From NCBI GenBank assembly GCA_016302405.1, contig JAEDNR010000076.1, forward strand, positions 1-9,395: 9,395 nt of DNA, written 5' to 3'. The notes under the pieces were generated by a model. The model made no database searches, was not told the DNA's origin, and saw only the letters and a list, made by a program, of their open reading frames with translations. Positions 4,703 to 9,395 of the stretch are shown one piece after another. A program made the translations under genes and the position numbers. Origin of the DNA: Oscillospiraceae bacterium (GTDB taxonomy: Bacteria; Bacillota; Clostridia; Oscillospirales; Oscillospiraceae). The number at the start of each line of letters is the position of its first letter. Position 1 is the stretch's first letter.

Positions 4703-5866
4703 ATGAGAGGAAAATATGAAGCGCCGCCTCAGAAGCGCCGCCGGAAAGAACCGGCACAGCAGCCCCGGGATTTCGCGCAGTCGGTACCCAATCAGCCCCG
4801 CCAGTCTAAATACCGCAAACCCACTCTGGGCGAACACTTGCTGCGCTTTCTTGCCGTGGTGCTGACCGTGGTGGTGGTTTTTGCCTGCACCCTGTTCCTG
4901 TCCATGAAGATGATCTGCGGCTCCACTTCCCCCAGCGCCAAGCGTACGTTTGTCACTACATTGCTGGAAACCGGGCAGCTGAAATTCCTGGTCTCCTGGT
5001 TTGTCCCTGCCGCAGAGGTTCAGGAAATCGTGAATTCCAACTCCATGGTGAAGCTGGACGAGGATGTGGACGCGGGCCTCATTACCTTTGAACCCTTTGA
5101 GGATAACGAACAGGATCCCGAAGCCAAGGATCTGGAGGTAATTGAGCTCTCCGGCAGAACCTATACCGCCAAGCTGATTAAAGTCCGGGATCCCTCCCGC
5201 ATCAGTCTGGCTACCATCTACCCCTGGCGGGATACCGGCGTTACTCTGGAGGAACTGGCGAAACAGAGCGGTGCTATCGCGGCCATCAACGGCGGCATCT
5301 ATGATTCCACCAACAACAGCGGCGGCCGTCCCTACGGTGTCATTGTGAGTAACGGCGAGATTCAGTACAACAAACCAAACGAATATCCGGGTCTGGTTCT
5401 GGTGGGATTTGACAACGACAACATCCTACAGATCATCGATGTAGACGGCATGACCCCTGCCCAGCTGGAAGCCCTGGTGGAAGAGAAAGGCATCCGGGAC
5501 GCGGTCACATTCCAGGAGGAAAGCAGCGACGCCAACAACCACTTTGTCCAGCTGATTATCAACGGCAATCCCCGGGGTATGAACGGCGTGGGCAGCGGCC
5601 TGAACCCTCGTACCGCCATCGGTCAGTGCGCTGACGGTTCCGTCCTCCTGCTGGTTACGGATGGCCGGGGCAAGAACGGTCATCTGGGTGCCTCCGCCGC
5701 CGACCTGATCGAAATCATGACCCAGTACGGCGCGGTGAATGCCGCCAACCTGGACGGCGGCAGCTCCACCTGTATGTACTACGATGGGGAGTATCTGATG
5801 ACCTCCGTCACATTCTACTATTCCAACAGTTCCTGGAAACTCCCCGCCGGTTTTATCGTAAAGTAG
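4703..5866 (+). CDS. Membrane-anchored phosphodiester glycosidase (NAGPA domain)
   Basis: 387 aa. A strongly basic N-terminus (KRRRK at 11-15) and one membrane segment (47-69) anchor a C-terminal NAGPA domain (PF09992, residues ~150-387). This family hydrolyses the phosphodiester between a sugar-1-phosphate and another group; the type member is the mammalian lysosomal uncovering enzyme, and bacterial members act on surface or exopolysaccharide glycans. Hallmarks are AAINGGIYD (193-201), RTAIG (303-307), TDGR (319-322), GHLGASAADLIEIM (326-339) and NLDGGSST (349-356). The upstream 11-nt gap contains AAGGAGGTG, so this is the second gene of an operon. Residues 70-145 form a linker of unclear fold. 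Both operon proteins share Ala-Cys-Thr-Leu in the membrane segment. The exact substrate (teichoic acid, capsule or secreted glycan) is unknown. Confidence 0.9.
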   Translation: MRGKYEAPPQKRRRKEPAQQPRDFAQSVPNQPRQSKYRKPTLGEHLLRFLAVVLTVVVVFACTLFLSMKMICGSTSPSAKRTFVTTLLETGQLKFLVSWFVPAAEVQEIVNSNSMVKLDEDVDAGLITFEPFEDNEQDPEAKDLEVIELSGRTYTAKLIKVRDPSRISLATIYPWRDTGVTLEELAKQSGAIAAINGGIYDSTNNSGGRPYGVIVSNGEIQYNKPNEYPGLVLVGFDNDNILQIIDVDGMTPAQLEALVEEKGIRDAVTFQEESSDANNHFVQLIINGNPRGMNGVGSGLNPRTAIGQCADGSVLLLVTDGRGKNGHLGASAADLIEIMTQYGAVNAANLDGGSSTCMYYDGEYLMTSVTFYYSNSSWKLPAGFIVK

Positions 5867-6028
5867 GTCATAAAAAACACGCCTGTGTACAAGTGCTGCC
5901 GCCTCCCCGGGCAAGGAAATGACCTCCTGTCGGGGGCCTTCAGACTTTTGAACAGGTCCGAAAGCGAAGCTGTTTTTGTCCGTGATTTCCGCCGGTTCCG
6001 TAATCGGATCCCGTAGGTCAAAACCAAG
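5867..6028. other. Non-coding stretch after the glycosidase gene
   Basis: No protein with a ribosome binding site is seen on either strand. CCCCG (5905-5909) can pair with CGGGG (5931-5935), and ACAC/GTGT near 5878-5889 forms a small hairpin whose minus-strand copy is followed by six T's, which would suit a weak minus-strand terminator. The sequence is GC-rich and could fold, but I do not recognise an RNA family. Confidence 0.35.
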
Positions 6029-6084
6029 ATAATGATTGCCGGCTCTGACCCTGAACCCTCAGAACCGGCAATCATTATGTTTTG
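6029..6084 (+). terminator. Long hairpin, probable terminator of the surface operon
   Basis: ATAATGATTGCCGGCTCTGA (6029-6048) pairs with TCAGAACCGGCAATCATTAT (6059-6078) with a single mismatch, loop of 10 nt, followed by GTTTTG. The stem is very strong but the T-run is short and the hairpin lies 163 bp past the stop codon. A mobile repeat or an mRNA 3' stabiliser is therefore also possible. Confidence 0.5.
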
Positions 6085-6086
6085 CA

Positions 6087-6314
6087 ATGTGCATATCGGA
6101 TTTATTCAGCAGGTATACAAAGTGGAATTTGTTGGGGAGTAGGGGAGGCGTTTCGCCTCCCGCAGCAAGCGGGAAAATCTTCCAAAAGGGTGGGGCGAAA
6201 CGGTAAATAGGCTGTTATGCAAAGGGACGGGAGACCCGTCCCCTACGAAGAGAATCGATACCGAGTTCTCCGACAAATCCCATTTGTCGTTTAGCTGACT
6301 AAAGATATGCACAT
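6087..6314. mobile_element. Putative ~228-bp MITE-like element
   Basis: ATGTGCATATC (6087-6097) is the exact reverse complement of GATATGCACAT (6304-6314). The similarity continues inward with gaps: TTTATTCAGC...ACAAAGTGG on the left against TTTAGTCAGC...ACAAATGGG read inward from the right. Inside are two perfect 8-bp hairpins, GGGAGGCG/CGCCTCCC (6143-6161) and GGGACGGG/CCCGTCCC (6224-6242). There is no credible gene and no clear target duplication, so mobility is inferred from the ends alone. Confidence 0.5.
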
Positions 6315-6343
6315 ATACATATTACTAAATTCGTCCCGAAAGT

Positions 6344-6374
6344 CAAGACCACCGGCCAAAAGCCGGTGGTCTTG
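6344..6374 (-). terminator. 13-bp perfect hairpin, candidate terminator
   Basis: CAAGACCACCGGC (6344-6356) and GCCGGTGGTCTTG (6362-6374) form a perfect stem with loop CAAAA. Read on the minus strand it is followed by ACTTTC, a weak T-tract. It lies 155 bp past the stop of the CBS gene and could end its transcript. The missing strong U-run leaves some doubt. Confidence 0.5.
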
Positions 6375-6465
6375 ATGGTTCAGTCCATTTGCAAACAGAT
6401 AGGAAAGCTCCGCGCAGTACGCTAAAGGATATACCCGTTAAACGGCGGAAAGCTTCCAATCGCCT

Positions 6466-6511
6466 GCTGCCGGTTTCTATGGAATTCCGGCAGCCGCCGA
6501 TGGAAATCGGC
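6466..6511 (-). other. Two adjacent hairpins in the 3' region of the CBS gene
   Basis: GCTGCCGG (6466-6473)/CCGGCAGC (6487-6494) with a 13-nt loop, and GCCGAT (6496-6501)/ATCGGC (6506-6511) with loop GGAA. They lie 20-65 bp downstream of the stop codon on the minus strand. No T-tract follows either stem, so I read them as 3'-UTR structure rather than intrinsic terminators. Confidence 0.35.
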
Positions 6512-6529
6512 CCCGGACTTTCCGTATCC

Positions 6530-6943
6530 TCAGTCTTCGGGAAAAAGCATTTCCCGGCAATACTTAATAATAGAGCGGCGGGTAACGATACCGATAAAGG
6601 CATCCTTATCATCCACCACGGGAACAAAGTTTTGTGTAGAAGCCCGGTCAATGAGATCGTGCATGGAGGTCGTAACCCGAACGGGAACATATTCCTTCCG
6701 GTGGGAGATCTCCGTGATCCGGTGGGCCTCTGCCTGGCGCATATCCATATAGCACATGTTTTTGAGGGCCCACAGCAGGTCCCCCTCCGTCAGGGTTCCC
6801 CGGTATTCGCCCCGGCGGTTCAGAATGGGAATCGCCGCGTAGCCCGCGGCCTCCATCTTCTCCAGAGCCTGACGAATGGTATAATCATCATATAGATAGG
6901 CGCACATGGCCTTTGGCATCAGAAAAAACAGGATATTGTTCAT
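6530..6943 (-). CDS. Two-CBS-domain protein, CbpB/DarB-like
   Basis: 137 aa, made of two CBS motifs (roughly 8-60 and 79-135) and nothing else. Paired CBS motifs form a Bateman module that binds adenine nucleotides. The short size, the AGYAAIPILNRRGEYRGTLT block (33-52) and the closing FIGIVTRRSIIKY (116-128) resemble CbpB of Listeria and DarB (YkuL) of Bacillus. Those bind c-di-AMP and regulate partners such as the (p)ppGpp synthetase Rel. The ligand here is inferred. ATG 6943 is chosen because AAGGAAG lies 6 nt upstream; a TTG two codons earlier is unlikely. The gene has its own promoter and an ~85-nt leader, and is separate from the upstream decarboxylase gene. It is cytosolic, with no membrane segment or extra domain. 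Confidence 0.85.
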   Translation of the reverse strand: MNNILFFLMPKAMCAYLYDDYTIRQALEKMEAAGYAAIPILNRRGEYRGTLTEGDLLWALKNMCYMDMRQAEAHRITEISHRKEYVPVRVTTSMHDLIDRASTQNFVPVVDDKDAFIGIVTRRSIIKYCREMLFPED

Positions 6944-6969
6944 AGGCAACTTCCTTTCGCGGTTTCCTT

Positions 6970-7025
6970 GGGACGCCCGCCGACAAAAGCCGGACTGGGA
7001 TCTGTCACCTTCCTCTCACCGTCCC
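6970..7025 (-). promoter_or_regulatory. GC-rich leader with GGGACG/CGTCCC long-range pairing
   Basis: The minus-strand leader of the CBS gene begins with GGGGACG (about 7020-7026) and contains CGTCCC at 6970-6975, which can close a 44-nt interior just before the ribosome binding site. A smaller stem is possible around CCGGCTTTTGTCGG. I do not recognise a riboswitch class. The fold could simply modulate translation. Confidence 0.3.
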
Positions 7026-7032
7026 CGTAGTC

Positions 7033-7061
7033 ATTATACCATAGGGAAAAGAAAATTGCAT
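7033..7061 (-). promoter_or_regulatory. Promoter of the CBS gene, extended -10
   Basis: On the minus strand, ATGCAA (complement of 7056-7061), a 17-bp spacer and TATAAT (complement of 7033-7038) preceded by TGG, which makes an extended -10. The -35 is poor but the extended -10 compensates. Confidence 0.7.
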
Positions 7062-7132
7062 GAACTTTTTTTGTTGCAAGTGCCATCCAATATCCAAAAT
7101 TTCCTGTTTTGATTTGTGCAAAACGCCAATGC

Positions 7133-8395
7133 TCAGTTATGGAAAGAGAACTCCGTGCAGTCCAGTGTGGCAAAATAGTCCATGGGGGTCTCCGCCCGGC
7201 GGATGAGCCGGAAGCTGCCGTCGGGATGGAGGAGCACCTCCGCGCCCCGTAATTTCCCGTTATAGTTGTAGCCCATGCAGTGGCCGTGGGCACCGGTATC
7301 GTGAATCGCCAGAATATCCCCCACCCGGATCTCCGGCAGGCTACGCTCGATGGCGAATTTGTCGTTGTTCTCGCACAGGCCGCCTGTCACATCGTAGACA
7401 TGGTCCAGCACCGCGTCCTCCTTGCCGAGAACCGTGATGTGGTGGTAAGCGCCGTACATGGCAGGCCGCATCAGGTCCGCCGCGCAGGCATCGAGGCCCA
7501 CATATTCCCGGTAGATATGCTTCTGGTGGAGCACGGTGGAAATCAATTCGCCGTAGGGAGCCAGCATAAACCTACCCAGCTCCGAGAAGATAGCCACATC
7601 GTCCATCCCGGCAGGGGTCAGAATCTGCTCGTACCTTTCCCGGACGCCCTGTCCGATTACCCGAATATCGCAGGCCGGCTGCTCCGGGCGGTAGTCCACA
7701 CCGATGCCGCCGGAAAGATTGATAAAGGCGATGTGGGCCCCTGTGGCGTTCTTCAGCCGCACCGCCAGCCGGAACAGCTTCGCCGCCAGCTCGGGATAAT
7801 ATTCATTGGTGGTGGTATTGGAGGCCAGGAAGGCGTGAATGCCAAAGTGCTTCACCCCCAGCTTCTGCAGGCGCAGAACCGCGCCGCCCAGCTGATCCTC
7901 CGTCATGCCGTATTTGGCGTCCCGGGGCATATCCATAATGGTGTTGCCCAGGCTGAAGGAGCCGCCGGGGTTATAGCGCAGGCAGACCGTTTCCGGCACA
8001 GGGCCCAGCCGCGCCAGAAAATCCACATAAGTGGCATCGTCCAGATTGATGTAGGCCCCCATTTCCCGGGCCTTGCGCATATCCTTTTCCGGCGTCACAT
8101 TGGAGGAAAACATAATATCCTGCCCCGTGATTCCCACAGCCTCCGCAAGCAAAAGCTCCGTGTAGGTGGCGCAGTCACAGCCGCAGCCCTCCTCGTGGAG
8201 CAGCTTCAGGATGTAGGGATTGGGGGTGGCTTTTACGGCAAAATATTCCTTAAAGCCCTTATTCCAGGCAAAGGCCTCCCGGAGCGCCCGGGCATTGGCT
8301 CGAATGCCGGCTTCGTCATAGATGTGAAAGGGGGTGGGGATGGTTTTTGTGATCTCCTGAATCTTTTCCAGGGTTACAAAGGGGGTCTTTTTCAT
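7133..8395 (-). CDS. lysA: Diaminopimelate decarboxylase-like PLP enzyme
   Basis: 420 aa, fold-type III PLP decarboxylase. LysA removes carbon dioxide from meso-diaminopimelate to give lysine, the last step of the pathway. Visible features: EYFAVKATPNP with the PLP lysine at Lys55, FGIHAF with His187, the phosphate-binding NLSGGIG (226-232), SELGRF (271-276), DACAADLMRPAMYGAYH (302-318) and CENND (341-345), with the substrate-closing tail GYNYNGKLR (375-383). Several motifs depart from the classical enzyme: ELGR for EPGR, HAFLASN for HxGSQ, and CENND for the usual CES/TxD. I recognise this as a LysA-like clade found in Clostridia, so substrate specificity is less certain than fold. ATG 8395 follows AGAGGAT by a few bases. 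The gene is monocistronic from a consensus promoter and divergent from the hemolysin III gene. Confidence 0.82.
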   Translation of the reverse strand: MKKTPFVTLEKIQEITKTIPTPFHIYDEAGIRANARALREAFAWNKGFKEYFAVKATPNPYILKLLHEEGCGCDCATYTELLLAEAVGITGQDIMFSSNVTPEKDMRKAREMGAYINLDDATYVDFLARLGPVPETVCLRYNPGGSFSLGNTIMDMPRDAKYGMTEDQLGGAVLRLQKLGVKHFGIHAFLASNTTTNEYYPELAAKLFRLAVRLKNATGAHIAFINLSGGIGVDYRPEQPACDIRVIGQGVRERYEQILTPAGMDDVAIFSELGRFMLAPYGELISTVLHQKHIYREYVGLDACAADLMRPAMYGAYHHITVLGKEDAVLDHVYDVTGGLCENNDKFAIERSLPEIRVGDILAIHDTGAHGHCMGYNYNGKLRGAEVLLHPDGSFRLIRRAETPMDYFATLDCTEFSFHN

Positions 8396-8429
8396 AGGGA
8401 TCCTCTTCTTTCTTAGGGTTCTGGCTAAG

Positions 8430-8458
8430 ATTTTATCGGAGATACCCGGGTTTGTCAA
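8430..8458 (-). promoter_or_regulatory. Sigma-A promoter TTGACA-17-TAAAAT for the LysA-like gene
   Basis: TTGACA (complement of 8453-8458) and TAAAAT (complement of 8430-8435) with exactly 17 bp between. Only one position departs from consensus. It lies 35 bp upstream of the start codon, leaving a very short leader with no room for a lysine riboswitch. Confidence 0.85.
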
Positions 8459-8467
8459 TGGCAAATT

Positions 8468-8512
8468 CCCTCTACCGGGGATAGAAAGGTCCTTTCTACC
8501 TGCTGTAGAGGG
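8468..8512. promoter_or_regulatory. 45-bp concentric dyad, probable operator
   Basis: The outer arms CCCTCTAC (8468-8475) and GTAGAGGG (8505-8512) and the inner arms TAGAAAGG (8482-8489) and CCTTTCTA (8491-8498) share one centre at 8490. The dyad lies 10 bp upstream of the minus-strand -35 and about 40 bp upstream of the plus-strand -10, so a protein bound there could act on both genes. Confidence 0.55.
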
Positions 8513-8532
8513 GATGGAAACAAAAATGGCTT

Positions 8533-8558
8533 CATTTTTTGAAAAAATGTGCTATACT
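8533..8558 (+). promoter_or_regulatory. Extended -10 promoter with overlapping CATTTTTT palindrome
   Basis: TATACT (8553-8558) is preceded by TGC, giving an extended -10. The -35 region (CTTCAT, 8530-8535) is poor. CATTTTTT-G-AAAAAATG (8533-8549) is a perfect palindrome filling the spacer and could be a repressor site. Transcription should start near 8565, about 55 bp before the start codon. Confidence 0.6.
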
Positions 8559-8619
8559 CTTATCTGCTGAGCTGTCGCGCCCTCCGGCGCGGCCAATCTC
8601 CACAAGGAAGGAACATGCT

Positions 8620-9291
8620 ATGAAACGCACGAAACTGTCTGACCGGGTTCTTCCCGATTACTCCCGGGGTGAGGAGCTGATGAACACCGTCACCCATATC
8701 GTGGGCGGCGCTCTGGGCGTGGCAGCGCTTACGCTGTGCGTGGTCTTCGCGGCCCTCCGCCATAATGTCTACGGTGTGGTAGGCTCCGCCATCTACGGAG
8801 TTTCCCTCATCGCCCTGTACACCGTATCCAGCGTGTACCACGGCTTAAAGCCCGGAATGGGAAAGAAGGTCATGCAGATCGTTGACCACTGCACCATCTA
8901 TTTCCTCATCGCGGGAACCTACACCGTCATCGTCCTGTCCGCCATCCGCCCCCGGTATCCCGTTCTCGGCTGGGGGTTGTTCGCCTTTGAGTGGGCCATG
9001 GCAGCCCTTGCCACCACTCTCACTGCCATCGATCTGAAGAAATACAATGTGATCTCCATGATCTGCTATATCGGCCTTGGGTGGGCTATCATCCCCTTTG
9101 CCCGGCAGGCCCTGGAGGTGCTGACCTTGCCCGGCTTTCTGTTTCTCCTGCTGGGGGGCATCGCCTACACCATCGGCGCGGTGCTTTACGGCATCGGCAG
9201 CCGGAAGAAATGGATGCACTCGGTGTTCCACATTTTTGTGGTGCTGGGAAGCGTTCTGCAATTCTTCGCCGTACTGCTGTACGCAATCTGA
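8620..9291 (+). CDS. trhA: Hemolysin III / PAQR-family membrane protein
   Basis: 223 aa with seven predicted membrane helices (about 23-45, 51-74, 84-106, 113-135, 145-161, 170-192, 200-221). This is the bacterial branch of the PAQR family (TrhA/YqfA/hemolysin III), intramembrane putative metal-dependent hydrolases linked to membrane homeostasis; the haemolysin name reflects early tests on a Bacillus cereus protein. Family residues seen are Glu19, Asn22 and His26 (EELMNTVTH), Ser70-x3-His74 (SSVYH), Asp89-His90 in VDHCTIYFLIAGTY, and the C-terminal HSVFH with His200 and His204. His74, His200 and His204 are the expected zinc ligands. ATG 8620 follows AAGGAAGGA by 7 nt; the frame is open further upstream but without a better start. 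It is divergent from the LysA-like gene. Confidence 0.9.
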   Translation: MKRTKLSDRVLPDYSRGEELMNTVTHIVGGALGVAALTLCVVFAALRHNVYGVVGSAIYGVSLIALYTVSSVYHGLKPGMGKKVMQIVDHCTIYFLIAGTYTVIVLSAIRPRYPVLGWGLFAFEWAMAALATTLTAIDLKKYNVISMICYIGLGWAIIPFARQALEVLTLPGFLFLLLGGIAYTIGAVLYGIGSRKKWMHSVFHIFVVLGSVLQFFAVLLYAI

Positions 9292-9356
9292 TTATCAAAG
9301 ATTCGTGTATCGTTTTTCCACAATCGCCTGCTAAATTGGGATTTGTCGAATTCCCT

Positions 9357-9395
9357 GTCATTGCGATAAAGTAGCTCACACTGGCGTGGCAATCT
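9357..9395 (+). repeat. Dispersed palindromic repeat, cut by window end
   Basis: GTCATTGCGATAAAGTAGCT followed by CACACTGGCGTGGCAATCT. It shares GTCATTGCGA and ACTGGCGTGGCAATCT with the reverse complement of copy C at 2851-2888. ATTGC (9360-9364) pairs with GCAAT (9390-9394). The unit may continue beyond the window. Confidence 0.7.

Noticed and set aside
6106..6312. 68-codon minus-strand frame within the putative MITE
   Set aside because: It lies wholly in hairpin repeats and has no recognisable domain or RBS.
7280..8416. 378-codon plus-strand frame antisense to the LysA-like gene
   Set aside because: Low-complexity His/Gln/Gly-rich translation typical of the opposite strand of a GC-rich gene; the minus-strand gene has clear PLP-enzyme motifs and a consensus promoter.
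8396..8460. Lysine riboswitch upstream of the LysA-like gene
   Set aside because: The promoter lies only 35 bp before the start codon, so no aptamer could be transcribed in the leader.
8539..8619. 27-codon upstream extension of the hemolysin III gene
   Set aside because: It begins inside the promoter palindrome and spans the -10 box; AAGGAAGGA before ATG 8620 is the clear start signal.

Overview
The window looks like a chromosomal segment of a gut-type Clostridia bacterium, probably Oscillospirales (Ruminococcaceae/Oscillospiraceae). This is inferred from moderate-to-high GC, strong AGGAGG-type ribosome binding sites, consensus sigma-A promoters, Firmicutes-type protein families and intergenic palindromic repeats of a style common in that group. 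No rRNA, tRNA or CRISPR array is visible.

Layout. (1) Positions 1-1228, minus strand, are a decaying run. It holds the 5' part of a DUF5655-like gene, two very short open frames, an alpha/beta-hydrolase-like remnant with a frameshift, and a GNAT acetyltransferase pseudogene. The GNAT gene is broken twice: by a 161-bp MITE-like element (17-bp perfect terminal inverted repeats, TTAG target duplication) and by a TAG codon. (2) Positions 1286-2638, minus strand, are a tight two-gene operon: an AlkZ-related protein and an AlkD-like HEAT-repeat DNA alkylation repair glycosylase. (3) Positions 2689-3156 hold a cluster of dispersed palindromic repeats that truncates a second GNAT-like gene, whose consensus promoter, RBS and first ~17 codons survive. 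(4) Positions 3231-5866, plus strand, are a promoter and a two-gene operon of membrane-anchored surface proteins: an unknown 460-aa protein and a phosphodiester glycosidase (NAGPA domain). (5) Positions 5867-6529 are a long convergent intergenic region with a 20-bp-stem hairpin, a ~228-bp element bounded by inverted repeats, and a 13-bp perfect hairpin. (6) Positions 6530-8458, minus strand, hold a two-CBS-domain protein resembling the c-di-AMP-binding CbpB/DarB group and a diaminopimelate decarboxylase-like PLP enzyme with non-canonical active-site motifs, each with its own promoter. (7) A divergent intergenic region with a 45-bp concentric dyad leads to a plus-strand hemolysin III/PAQR-type membrane protein. 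The window then ends inside another copy of the dispersed repeat.

Functional reading. Three gene groups appear intact: alkylated-base repair, a cell-surface glycosidase with a membrane-anchored partner, and PLP-enzyme/signalling/membrane genes. The rest is mostly decay and small non-autonomous mobile DNA. I do not see a clear new defence or biosynthetic system. The items most worth checking are the MITE in the GNAT gene, the unknown surface protein paired with the glycosidase, the variant LysA-like enzyme, the AlkZ-related/AlkD pair and the concentric operator.
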